DNA of 64,000 nt from Urophycis tenuis (taxonomy: Eukaryota; Chordata; Actinopteri; Gadiformes; Phycidae), in assembly GCA_036785325.1 (NCBI GenBank), contig JAXIVH010000050.1:744001-808000 (forward strand). The letters are read 5' to 3'. Position numbers and translations under genes: made by a program. The first letter of the stretch is position 1; each line of letters opens with the position of its first letter. The notes beneath the pieces were generated by a model, which did not search any database, had not been told where the DNA came from, and worked only from the letters and a program-made list of their open reading frames with translations. This document shows, piece after piece, positions 23,660 to 33,277 of the stretch.

Positions 23660-26600
23660 CCAACAGAACACACATGAATCAGCTTATTATTTCGACGACC
23701 CATGGGCAAATATAGTCATGCCATACGTCGTTGGAAAGCTTAGATTTCCCCGTTTAAAATGAGCCAATCTCCGAGCAATTTGGTTGCTCACAGACAAATC
23801 TGCGTCAGGTTGACTGAAGTCTACACAGCAGCTAAAGACATACCTTCAACGTTTCAATTAACATCAATCTTTCCTTACAGAACACAAATGAATTAGCTTA
23901 GTATTTCAACGACCCTTTAGTGAATATAGTCTTGCCATACGCCGTTGGAAAGCTTAGATTTCCCCGCTTAAAATGAGCCCATCCGCGAACAGTCTGGTTG
24001 ATCACAGACTAAACTGCGTCAGGTTGACTGAAGTCTACCCAGCAGCTAAAAACATACCTTAAACGTTTCAATTAACATCAATCTTTCCTTACAGAACACA
24101 AATTAATTAGCTTAGTATTTCAACGACCCTTTGGTGAATATAGTCTTGCCATACGCCGTTGGAAAGCTTAGATTTCCCCGCTTAAAATGAGCCCATCCGC
24201 GAGCAGTCTGGTTGATCACAGACTAAACTGCGTCAGGTTGACTGAAGTCTACCCAGCAGCTAAAAACATACCTTCAACGTTTCAATTAACATCAATCTTT
24301 CCTTACAAAACACAAATTAATTAGCTTAGTATTTCAACGACCCATGAGTCGATATAGTCTTGCCATACGCCGTTGGAAAGCTTAGATTTCCCCGCTTAAA
24401 ATGAGCCCATCCGCGAGCAGTCTGGTTGATCACAGACTAAACTGCGTCAGGTTGACTGAAGTCTACCCAGCAGCTAAAAACATACCTTCAACGTTTCAAT
24501 TAACATCAATCTTTCCTTACAGAACACAAATTAATTAGCTTAGTATTTCAACGACCCTTTGGTGAATATAGTCTTGCCATACGCCGTTGGAAAGCTTAGA
24601 TTTCCCCGCTTAAAATGAGCCCATCCGCGAGCAGTCTGGTTGATCACAGACTAAACTGCGTCAGGTTGAATGAAGTCTACCCAGCAGCCAAAAACATACC
24701 TTCAACGTTTCAATTAACATCAATCTTTCCTTACAGAACACAAATTAATTAGCTTAGTATTTCAACGACCCATGAGTCAATATAGTCTTGCCATACGCCG
24801 TTGGAAAGCTTAGATTTCCCCGCTTAAAATGAGCCCATCCGCAAGCAGTCTGGTTGATCACAGACTAAACTGCGTCAGGTTGACTGAAGTCTACCCAGCA
24901 GCTAAAAACATACCTTAAACGTTTCAATTAACATCAATCTTTCCTTACAGAACACAAATTAATTAGCTTAGTATTTCAACGACCCTTTGGTGAATATAGT
25001 CTTGCCATACGCCGTTGGAAAGCTTAGATTTCCCCGCTTAAAATGAGCCCATCCGCGAGCAGTCTGGTTGATCACAGACTAAACTGCGTCAGGTTGAATG
25101 AAGTCTACCCAGCAGCCAAAAACATACCTTCAACGTTTCAATTAACATTAATCTTTCCTTACAGAACACAAATTAATTAGCTTAGTATTTCAACGACCCA
25201 TGAGTCAATATAGTCTTGCCATACGCCGTTGGAAAGCTTAGATTTCCCCGCTTAAAATGAGCCCATCCGCAAGCAGTCTGGTTGATCACAGACTAAACTG
25301 CGTCAGGTTGACTGAAGTCTACCCAGCAGCTAAAAACATACCTTAAACGTTTCAATTAACATCAATCTTTCCTTACAGAACACAAATTAATTAGCTTAGT
25401 ATTTCAACGACCAATGAGTCAATATAGTCTTGCCATACGCCGTTGGAAAGCTTAGATTTACCCGCTTAAAATGAGCCCATCCGCGAGCAGTCTGGTTGAT
25501 CACAGACTAAACTGCGTCAGGTTGACTGAAGTCTACCCAGCAGCTAAAAACATACCTTCAACGTTTCAATTAACATCAATCTTTCCTTACAGAACACAAA
25601 TTAATTAGCTTAGTATTTCAACGACCCATGAGTCGATATAGTCTTGCCATACGCCGTTGGAAAGCTTAGATTTCCCCGCTTAAAATGAGCCCATCCGCGA
25701 GCAGTCTGGTTGATCACAGACTAAACTGCGTCAGGTTGAATGAAGTCTACCCAGCAGCTAAAAACATACCTTTAACGTTTCAATTAACATCAATCTTTCC
25801 TTACAGAACACAAATTAATTAGCTTAGTATTTCAACGGCCCTTTGGTGAATATAGTCTTGCCATACGCCGTTGAAAAGCTTAGATTTCCCCGCTTAAAAT
25901 GAGCCGATGGGCTCAACCATCCGCGAGCAGTCTGGTTGATCACAGACAAAACTGCGTCAGGTTGACTGAAGTCTACCCAGCAGCTAAAAACATACCTTAA
26001 ACGTTTCAATTAACATCAATCTTTCCTTACAGAACACAAATTAATTAGCTTAGTATTTCAACGACCCTTTGGTGAATATAGTCTCGCCACACGCCGTTGG
26101 AAAGCTTAGATTTCCTCGCTTATAATGAGCCCATCCCCGAGCAATTTGGTTGCTCACAGACTAAACTGCGTCAGGTTGACTGAAGTCTACCCAGCAGCTA
26201 AAAACATACCTTCAACGTTTCAATTAACATCAATCTTTCCTTACAGAACACAAATTAATTATCTTAGTATTTCAACGACCCATGAGTCAATATAGTCTTG
26301 CCATACGCCGTTGGAAAGGTTAGATTTCCCCGCTTAAAATGAGCCCATCCGCGAGCAGTCTGGTTGCTTACAGACAAAACTGCGTCAGGTTGACTGAAGT
26401 CTACCCAGCAGCTAAAAATATACCTTCAACGTTTCAATTAAGATCAATCTTTCAATAAAGAACAGAAATTAATTAGCTAAGTATTTCAACGACCCATGAG
26501 TCAATATAGTCTTGCCGTACGCCATTGGAAAGCTTAGATTTCCCCGCTTAAAATGAGCCCATCCGCGAGCAGTCTGGTTGATCACAGACTAAACTGCGTC

Positions 26601-27081
26601 AGGTTGAATGAAGTCTACCCAGCAGCTAAAAACATACCTTTAACGTTTCAATTAACATCAATCTTTCCTTACAGAACACAAATTAATTAGCTTAGTATTT
26701 CAACGGCCCTTTGGTGAATATAGTCTTGCCATACGCCGTTGAAAAGCTTAGATTTCCCCGCCTAAAATGAGCCCATCCGCCAGCAGTCTGGTTGATCACA
26801 GACTTAACTGTGTCAGGTTGACTGAAGTCTACCCAGCAGCTAAAAACATACCTTAAACGTTTCAATTAACATCAATCTTTCCTAACTGAACACAAATTAA
26901 TTAGCTAAGTATTTCAACGTCCCATGAGTCAATATAGTCTTGCCATACGCCGTTGGGAAGCTTCGATTTCCCCGCTCAAAATGAGCCCATCCGCGAGCAA
27001 TTTTGTTGCTCAGAGACAAAACTGCGTCAGGTTGACTGAAGTCTACCCAGCAGCTAAAAACATACCTTCAACGTTTCAATT
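23660..27081 (+). repeat. 214-bp monomer array A8 (16 monomers, one with a 12-bp insertion)
   Basis: 3422 bp, equal to 16 x 214 minus 14 plus 12. The extra 12 bp sit at about 25906-25917. A two-monomer block recurs (CCTTAAACG with the CCAAAAACATACC variant near 24676, 25116). The last monomers are more diverged (CCTAACTGAACAC, GCTAAGTATT), consistent with an array edge. No gene seen. Confidence 0.93.
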
Positions 27082-27318
27082 CACGCGTTTTTTTTTGTAA
27101 AACGTGTAGCTATGATAAAGGACACATGTTTTGGCCTGTTTTATTATTCATAGTTGGCTTAACAGTAATAGAATATTATTATATGCTATAAGTGACCAGA
27201 CGCCCGAGATCAAAACTGGGAGCATAATCCCCGAGAAGGGGGAAAAAAAGGGTCAGCTATGTTTAAGTATATATATATATGTGTGTGTATATATGCGTGT
27301 GTGTGTGTGTATATATGC

Positions 27319-27359
<41 letters not shown>

Positions 27360-28058
27360 TTAATCACTTACTTGGAACGGCATGATCCCACATCGCTGTG
27401 AAGGGATGGCGTTAACCCGGTGGGCGTGCAACCCCTCGAGAGAGTTGCTGCCTCGCCGGCACTTGTACTTGTTCAGCCGGATGCCGTTCTTCACAACCAC
27501 CTTCACAGAGACATACAGCTGTATGCCAGGGGAGTCCTGTAACACACAACCTATTGCAAGGTCCTCATTTATGCTGGTGTCATTTTGAAATGTTACCATA
27601 TACAAGTTTGAATGGTTTTGACACACGATGACTGCAGAGACAGCTGCAGGATGGCCCACGAAGCAGGACGGAGGGGGCCTGTGGCTGTGCGGGGAGGACC
27701 AGCGGTATGGGTGCTGCCGACACAGGGGGCGGGCGGGCCACAGGCTGACGCAGCAGGAGGCCTCGGCTGGAGGCGGGTGGGCGCAGGAGGCTTCGGCCGG
27801 GTGGAGGACGACAACGCAGTGGGCTGAACGGGCCGGTTGGTGGGAGTCACAGGCTCTGGCTCATCAACAAATAACCTGGAAATATAAAATACACACGTGA
27901 TCAGTATTGATATTGATATCTTTTATAAGAACACTGTTCATACTGTTTACACTTTTTATACAACTGTTTATACAATGTCCATACTGTTTATTTATTAATG
28001 TTTATCACTAACAATAAAGGTGACTTGGTATGACTTGTGTGCTATTTTCTTTCCACAG
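27082..28058. repeat. Long unit L9 (gene-like subtype)
   Basis: Layout as L2, with an extra T in the poly-T of the left arm and one base fewer after the exon (CACTAACAATAAAGG). Exon block 27372-27875, CGA subtype. It shares with L10 a GCCGTTCTTC change (Gly in place of Cys in VVVKN-x-IRL) not seen in other copies, which places L9 and L10 closest to the presumed source gene. Confidence 0.9.
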
Positions 28059-28212
28059 CCAAAAGAACACACATGAATCAGCTTATTATTTCGACGACCC
28101 GTGGGCGAATTTAGTCATGCCATACGTCGTTGGAAAGCTTAGATTGCCACGATTAAAAGGAGATCATCCACGAGTCATATGCTTGCTCACAGACAAAACG
28201 GCGATAGGTTGA
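28059..28212 (+). CDS. Putative terminal coding exon, plus strand; likely ancestor of the 214-bp monomer
   Basis: After the acceptor TTCTTTCCACAG the frame starting at 28060 is open for 50 codons to a TGA ending at 28212. The peptide includes NTHESAYYFDDPWAN, VVGKLRLPRLK and ICLLTDK. I do not recognise the family. The exit monomers elsewhere encode nearly the same start but stop after KLRFPRLK, and ordinary monomers keep the same bases with stops introduced. The order acceptor, exon, stop argues for a real last exon, but upstream exons are not in the window and expression is unknown. It may be a remnant rather than a working gene. Confidence 0.4.
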
Positions 28213-28920
28213 ATGAAGTCTACCCAGCAGCTAAAAACATAGCTTCAACGTCAACGGAATCGTTTCTCTTTCTACGAAATCGATACAGCTAAATACATAC
28301 CTTAACGAAAAGTCGAATTATTAACTCGCAAAGGATGAAGATCATCAAATTCACCTTAGTCGAATCCTCCGTTGGCAGTGGACAGCAATGACCGTGACTA
28401 CGTATGAGTCATAAAAACATTAGGTGATGTATTCCGATCCTCGCTCAGCGATTGGTCCGTTGAGCGCCGAGCTCTGCTCAGCATCGCTCCGCCATTGGCC
28501 GATCGCTGCTCAACTCTGCTCAGCTTTGGTCAACCATTGGTCGGTTAGCGTGAGCTTAGGGACTTGGCGGAGAGTTTGCCTGACGAAGGCGAACGACCCC
28601 CCCCAAGTCCCTATTGCGCAACCCTGGGATCGACCAAAAAGGATCGGGGAGGATCAAAAGGGATGGCTCCATCTGGTGGCCACCGGTGGGAGGTTTTATT
28701 TCCAGAAATTTCCAAAAATGTCATTGTGAGGGACCGACTTGATCACCCCACGTATTGGGATGTGGACTCTCTGGCCTGGACCGTGTGGACAAACACGAGG
28801 GGTGGCAATGCCGTTGAAAAGTAGTGGGGCTTTATTGTCTTCACCACAACTTGCAAAATAACAAAACAAACATAAATCCAAAATCCTAAATAATACTAAA
28901 TGGCAAAACTAGCCATTTTA
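28136..28920. repeat. Segmental duplication, copy 1 (partner 54025-54815)
   Basis: About 785 bp, from AGCTTAGATTGCCACG to AGCCATTTTA, recurs at 54025-54815 with a handful of changes, chiefly a longer poly-C run in the second copy (near 28600 versus 54490). The copy holds the end of the plus exon, about 500 bp of unclassified flank and the first 196 bp of the LTR. Confidence 0.88.
28213..28724. other. Unclassified single-copy-like flank
   Basis: No convincing coding sequence. It holds several ATTGG/CCAAT-type motifs (near 28451, 28494 and 28536) set among imperfect repeats of GCTCTGCTCAGC, which is promoter-like but unproven. Short open frames here overlap each other and show no recognisable motif. 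Confidence 0.4.
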
Positions 28921-29457
28921 GCCGCTTAGCTCAGCATGAAGTAGCATAGCATAGGTTAGCTTAGCCTAGCATAGCCTAGCATACCGGGTACTGGCCTCAC
29001 ATCAAGCCAGCACCTACCCTCAGTTAACCCCCACACAGAATGAGGCACCCCTTAAATAAGAAATCAGTCCTAATTGGACCAATCAAGGCCAGTTAGGCCA
29101 TACACCAATCACGGCCAGTTGGGCCATACCAATAAGGGGTGAACACCCCATTGCAAGGCTACAAACTAAATATACCTAAATGGAAAGTAAACCTTGTAAG
29201 AAAACACAGTATTTACATTTCACCAAACAACATATTACCCAATATATATACACACTTTACACCTCATCTAAATATATACAAAAACAGCTGTTTACACCCA
29301 ATGCCCCCCTGGGCTATCCCATGTGTCCTCTGTCCTGAATGAACAAAATATTGCCCCCTACTGCAGCTGGAGTACAATACAATAACATTCAGTAAAAACA
29401 ATCAGTCCATGTGTTTGTGAGACAACCAGTGAGAAGGGAGGTGTTCACTTTCTCACA
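28725..29457 (-). repeat. Gypsy LTR (733 bp)
   Basis: On the minus strand it begins TGTGAG after a purine tract and ends CTCACA, a 6-bp inverted terminal repeat with TG...CA ends. An AATAAA lies near 28831-28836, about 106 bp before its end, as expected of an R region. The middle holds an imperfect TAGCATAGCC-type microsatellite (28930-28985) and AT-rich DNA. The partner LTR is not in the window, so the ends rest on motif evidence only. Confidence 0.65.
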
Positions 29458-29733
29458 TTTCCCTCCTCCTCTGGAGGAGGGAACCCAACAGGGTGTCGAG
29501 ACAAAAAGTCCGCCACCGTATTCTGCTTGCCCGCTCGGTACTGCACTGTGAACCGGTATGGCTGCAGTGCCAAGAACCAGCGGGTGATGCGGGCGTTTGA
29601 GTCCTTCATGCGCTCTAGCCACTGCAAGGCGCGGTGGTCAGTCTCTAGGGTGAAGTCTCTACCCAGCAGGTAGTATTTTAGGGTGTCGAGTGCCCACTTG
29701 ACAGCTAGGCACTCCAACTCAACTGCCGCATAC
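29445..29733 (-). pseudogene. Gypsy Pol, C-terminal part of RNase H
   Basis: The peptide contains ECLAVKWALDTLKYYL, ETDHRALQWL, ARITRWFLAL and NTVADFLSR, the usual C-terminal RNase H motifs of Ty3/Gypsy Pol. The stop codon falls 12-13 bp inside the LTR, so the polypurine tract is coding. After removal of the Harbinger element and one CTG, the frame joins that of 31516-31676 without a shift, so this part of pol was open when it was hit. Confidence 0.85.
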
Positions 29734-29736
29734 CTG
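29734..29736. repeat. Harbinger target duplication, left (CTG)
   Basis: CTG here and at 31513-31515. Three-base target duplications are typical of PIF/Harbinger elements. Confidence 0.8.
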
Positions 29737-30007
29737 GGGCCTCATGTACTAACAATTGTGTGGATTTTCTACTGAAACATGGCGTACGCACAAAGCCAGA
29801 AACCGCCGCACGCACAAAAAAATTCAGATGTATCAATCTGAGCGTACGCCTGAACCCAAGCACATTTCCTTTGTACATACCAAATCAACGTGGAATTGAG
29901 CGCACGTGCACGAGTATCCGACTTGTCCCTGTCCACGCCCCTATTCAATTATGTTAATCATATTTAGATGAGCCCTGCATCAGGGATTCCCCTCTGTACG
30001 ATCATAG

Positions 30008-30270
30008 AAAGAGAAGCACATCTATAAAGCGAGCACATCTAAAAAGCGAAAATTTACCGAGTGCGAACTGGAGACTCTCCTGACTGAGGTGGAGGCTCGG
30101 AGGGTGGTTTTATTTGGCAGTTTGTCCTCCGGGATTAACAGCAAGCGGAAGAGGAGTGAGTGGGACAGCGTGTGTGAGGCGGTCAACGCTGTGGGTTCAG
30201 AGAGCCGCACACACGCTGAACTTAAAAAGAAGTTGTCAGATATAAAAATGGAAGTGAAAAGGAGGACTGC
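30008..30270 (+). pseudogene. Harbinger Myb/SANT-like protein, N-terminal fragment
   Basis: The open frame follows a TAG at 30005 and reads KKRKFTECELETLLTEV, then LFGSLSSGI, EWDSVCEAVNAVGSESRT and ELKKKLSDIK. This is the Myb/SANT-like DNA-binding domain that partners Harbinger transposases in nuclear import and end binding. No ATG is seen at the expected start. The frame runs into antisense transposase sequence after about 30270, so the protein is truncated. Confidence 0.7.
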
Positions 30271-30409
30271 TGCCCACCGTCCCTTCAGGAGACCTATTGC
30301 CCTCTCAACGACTGACCGAGTGCGGGTATGGAGGTCATTGTACCTCCGCTCTCGGTCAGTCTGAGGGTTGGTCAGAGGGGTCACGTCCTCAGTGGGTAGC
30401 CACGGTCGC
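30245..30409 (-). pseudogene. Harbinger transposase (HARBI1-like), C-terminal fragment
   Basis: On the minus strand an acceptor-like CCCCAG at 30410 precedes GDRGYPLR, the counterpart of the conserved GDSGYP block of Harbinger DDE transposases. The frame then breaks (TGA) and continues in another frame as NPQTDRERRYNDLHTRTRS and VVERAIGLLKGRW. Catalytic blocks upstream are absent. Frameshifted and truncated. Confidence 0.75.
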
Positions 30410-31512
30410 CTGGGGTTAATTGAAAACAGGCAGTATAAGTAAACTGGATTTGTTGTTCCCATTTCTTAGTTTTATACACCACTTACATGGATCACACACT
30501 ATTGTTATAAATTAATGCCGAAGGGCGCCGGGGCAAAGGTGAGGCTGATAATGACATTTCACACTTTTCGCACGGGTTTATTAACAAAAAACTTTGCACA
30601 CAGAGACAGGGGCTTGTACGAAAGATCCGAAGCTGTTGCTTAACCAGCGAATCAATCACACAAACAAGTAATGATGCTGTGAAGACAGGATAGTATTTGG
30701 GGACGTACACTCAATGCGCATCACGGGGATTAATATTAGGACAATTAAAAGAATACAATTACTCACCAAGAAGCCACCCATCGCGCACAATGCCAGCCTG
30801 CAGTCTGTTCCCAACTATGCTGTTACTCAGAATATATGAGTCGTGCGTTGAACCAGGCCACCTCGCCACAATGTTGGTTAATAACATTTGCGCATCACAT
30901 ATAATTTGTAGCCGACATTTATTGAATGGAAATGTTTCCTGTTCACATATACAAATTCGTCATGTGATGGCGCTTTTATGGCAATGTGAGTGCAGTCGAC
31001 AGCTCCGATTATATTAGGAAAACCGGCTCTCGCTGCAAATTGCGCCATTCGCAATGTCCTCTAATTGTTGACGGAATTTTTGGGTGTGCTTTTATACCCA
31101 GTCATGTTATTGCAGACTTGTCGGTGTTGATTGTTCATCGGTGTTAATTGTTCACGTGTCTCGAATGTGCACTTCACTCAATCAACTACTATTTTACACA
31201 TTCCTTTATTATGACAGTTTCCCAGCATTTAAATATTTTTATTTCTTATCTCTTATGTCCATCTACTGCGTAGCGGTTGTCTGCCATGTAATAAGAATTT
31301 AATTGCTCTGACAAATTAAACATGATGCTTTGATCACCTCTAAGTGTCGCCAAAGGGTCAACTGCTGTAGAAATGTGCGTACGCCGGCTCAAGAGTTGAC
31401 GTGAGGCACGCAAATTTATACGGCCATTTCAGTCTTGATACATCTGCACTTTGCCGTGAGAATGAACGTACACCATTTTTTTGTGCGTACGCAACGTTCG
31501 TACATGAGGCCC

Positions 31513-31515
31513 CTG
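31513..31515. repeat. Harbinger target duplication, right (CTG)
   Basis: Matches 29734-29736. Confidence 0.8.
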
Positions 31516-31676
31516 GTCTCTCTGGGGAACAACTTGCGACTTATGTAAGCCACAGGCTTCATGTCGTCCCCCTCTCCTTGGAGCAGTACTGCCCCAAGAC
31601 CAAAACCAGATGCGTCAGTCTGGACGGTGAAGGGCTGTTCAAAGTCAGGGCTCTGGAGAACAGGATCCAGATTATC
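31516..31676 (-). pseudogene. Gypsy Pol, N-terminal part of RNase H
   Basis: The peptide PVLQSPDFEQPF, VQTDASGFGLGAVL and AYISRKLFPRET is the start of the Ty3/Gypsy RNase H domain, including the first catalytic Asp of TDAS. The element is cut off just upstream, near 31676, against the downstream flank of the minus-strand gene. Confidence 0.85.
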
Positions 31677-31910
31677 TGAACACGAACAAGGGAAACTGAT
31701 TGTGTTGAACTGATTAAGGTTAAAAACATTGTGCATTTCAACAGCAATATAAAAAACAAACAAAATGACTTCAAGTAAAACTGTAAAGTGCATTATTTTT
31801 AACTATATAAATAGCCGCTTGCTGAAGCACTTTAAAACACACACAAAGAAAAAGACAAACACACACACACACACACACACATATTTACAGTTATTTACAA
31901 AGTCCGGTAT
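31677..31910 (-). other. Downstream flank of the minus-strand gene, with a (CA)n tract
   Basis: AT-rich DNA between the terminal exon (stop at 31911) and the truncated Gypsy element. A (CA)n run lies at 31857-31880. The phrase TATTTACA is repeated in tandem around 31882-31912. No clear AATAAA is seen on the minus strand here, so a poly(A) site may have been lost to the Gypsy junction. Confidence 0.5.
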
Positions 31911-33094
31911 TTACAAAGTCCTCCTTTCCAACTCTGCATCCACGACACTCTTAAAGTGTTCAAAGTTGTCATAGACAACATTGTCGAAGCCAGGGGTAGT
32001 GGACTTCCTCGTGGATGGGCAGAAGGAAAATATCTTCTGTGGGCTTCCAGCCACTTTGTCCTTGGAAGGGGTGTACCTCTTTCGCCGTCCACCACAGTTT
32101 GGCAGGTGGCAAGCCCCACAAGGCTGCGAGGACTTGTTGGGCATGAACGCCTTCACTGTTGGTGCAGGAGGGACAAAGCTCTGGCTGCAGGATGGGCCAC
32201 GAAACAGGACGGAGGGGGCCTGTGGCTGTGCGGGCAGTACCAGCAGCAGTATGGGTGCTGCCGACGTGGGGGGCCGGCCACAGGCTGACGCAGCAGGAGG
32301 CCTCCTTGCCTCGGCCTGCTGGTTGACGCGCTGGATCTGCCGCGGGTCCAAGCAAGACGTCCGCCGGCCGTGACCACCGGCGACACGGAGCGATGCCATG
32401 CGGTGGTTCCACTGCACGGCAAAGGACACCAAGTATACCTGAAACACACATTTCCATTTGACTGTCATTGTGTACAATGCTTACAGGTGACGGCTGAAGC
32501 TTTTCTTTTTAAATTATACCGTATGAACATGGGTCTGCAATAAAGCTTTATATATATTTATGCGTGTGTGTATGTGTTTTAATCACTTACTTGGAACGGC
32601 ATGATCCCACATCGCTGTGAAGGGACGGCGTTAACCAAGTGGGCGTGCAACCCCTCGAGAGAGTTGCTGCCTCGCCGGCACTTGTACTTGTTCAGCCGGA
32701 TGCCGTTCTTCACAACCACCTTCACAGAGACATACAGCTGTATGCCAGGGGGGTCCTGTAACACACAACCTATTGCAAGGTCCTCATTTATGCTGGTGTC
32801 ATTTTGAAATGTTACCATATACAAGTTTGAATGGTTTTGACACACGATGACTGCAGAGACAGCTGCAGGATGGCCCACGAAGCAGGACGGAGGGGGCCTG
32901 TGGCTGTGCGGGGAGGACCAGCGGTATGGGTGCTGCCGACACAGGGGGCGGGCGGGCCACAGGCTGACGCAGCAGGAGGCCTCGGCTGGAGGCGGGTGGG
33001 CGCAGGAGGCTTCGGCCGGGTGGAGGACGACAACGCAGTGGGCTGAACGGGCCGGTTGGTGGGAGTCACAGGCTCTGGCTCATCAACAAATAAT
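31911..33094 (-). pseudogene. Two 3' exons of an unrecognised gene; presumed source of the long-unit exon
   Basis: Exon 33094-32591 follows acceptor TTTCCAG and ends at CCAA with donor GTAAGT. A 152-bp intron (32590-32439) ends TTTCAG. The terminal exon (32438-31911) reads VYLVSFAVQWNHRMASLRV, an Arg/Pro/Ala-rich stretch, CGACHLPNCGGRRK and a charged tail ending in TAA. Joining is in phase (PFQ to VYL). The peptide around the junction (RGSNSLEGLH, then FQ-YL and QWN) resembles, from memory, uncharacterised transposon-like fish proteins; this is unverified. The Cys pairs suggest a small zinc-binding end. The upper exon needs a frameshift in its Pro-rich first half to read as one frame from the acceptor, so a defect or another splice site is likely. 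Earlier exons are not in the window. Confidence 0.55.
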
Positions 33095-33277
33095 CTGGAA
33101 ATATAAAATACACACGTGATCAGTATTGATATTGATATCTTTTATAAGAACACTGTTCATACTGTTTACACTTTTTATACAACTGTTTATACAATGTCCA
33201 TACTGTTTATTTATTAATGTTTATCACTGACAATAAAGTTGACTTGGTAGGACTTGTGTGCTATTTTCTTTCCACAG
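32545..33277. repeat. Long unit L10 (lacks the left arm)
   Basis: Only the right part of the long unit is present: a short TG stretch (TGCGTGTGTGTATGTG), exon block 32591-33094 (CGA subtype), and the spacer ending in the plus-strand acceptor at 33277. On its left is the natural intron and terminal exon of the minus-strand gene instead of the left arm. It shares with L9 the GCCGTTCTTC change and a CAATAAAG spacer. Confidence 0.88.

Larger units (their letters stand above)
29737..31512. mobile_element. PIF/Harbinger DNA transposon, internally deleted (1776 bp)
   Basis: Ends are GGGCCTCATGTAC and its inverse GTACATGAGGCCC, a 13-bp terminal inverted repeat. The subterminal parts share GCGTACGCACAAA in opposite orientation on the two sides. 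A 3-bp CTG duplication flanks it, inside the Gypsy RNase H. It contains a Myb-like fragment and a transposase fragment abutting on opposite strands, so the internal region between them is lost and it cannot be autonomous. From about 30480 to 31400 no coding motif is seen. Confidence 0.85.
28725..31676 (-). mobile_element. Ty3/Gypsy retrotransposon relic (RNase H end plus 3' LTR), minus strand
   Basis: Read on the minus strand: the pol fragment begins near 31676 in the RNase H domain, is interrupted by a Harbinger element (29737-31512), resumes from 29733, passes a purine-rich tract (GAGGAGGAGGGAAA) and enters an LTR that starts TGTGAG at 29457. Everything upstream in pol and the other LTR are missing. 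RNase H leading straight into the LTR, without integrase, fits the Gmr1-like gene order in which integrase precedes RT; an internal deletion of integrase is the alternative. Confidence 0.75.

Noticed and set aside
28564..28824. Overlapping 86- and 101-codon plus-strand frames in the duplicated flank
   Set aside because: The poly-C run differs in length in the copy at 54 kb, the frames cross the LTR boundary, and no motif is recognised.
30022..30462. A working Harbinger transposase on the minus strand
   Set aside because: Only the C-terminal blocks remain, GDRGYP and NPQTD lie in different frames, and the upstream part is replaced by a Myb-like fragment.
31416..31793. A single 125-codon minus-strand gene
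   Set aside because: Its middle is Gypsy RNase H; its ends read into the Harbinger terminus and the downstream flank of another gene.
32153..32457. Alternative minus- and plus-strand frames over the terminal exon
   Set aside because: The frame 32438-31911 is the one in phase with the upstream exon and it contains the Cys-pair motif; the others are overlapping shadows in Pro/Arg-rich DNA.
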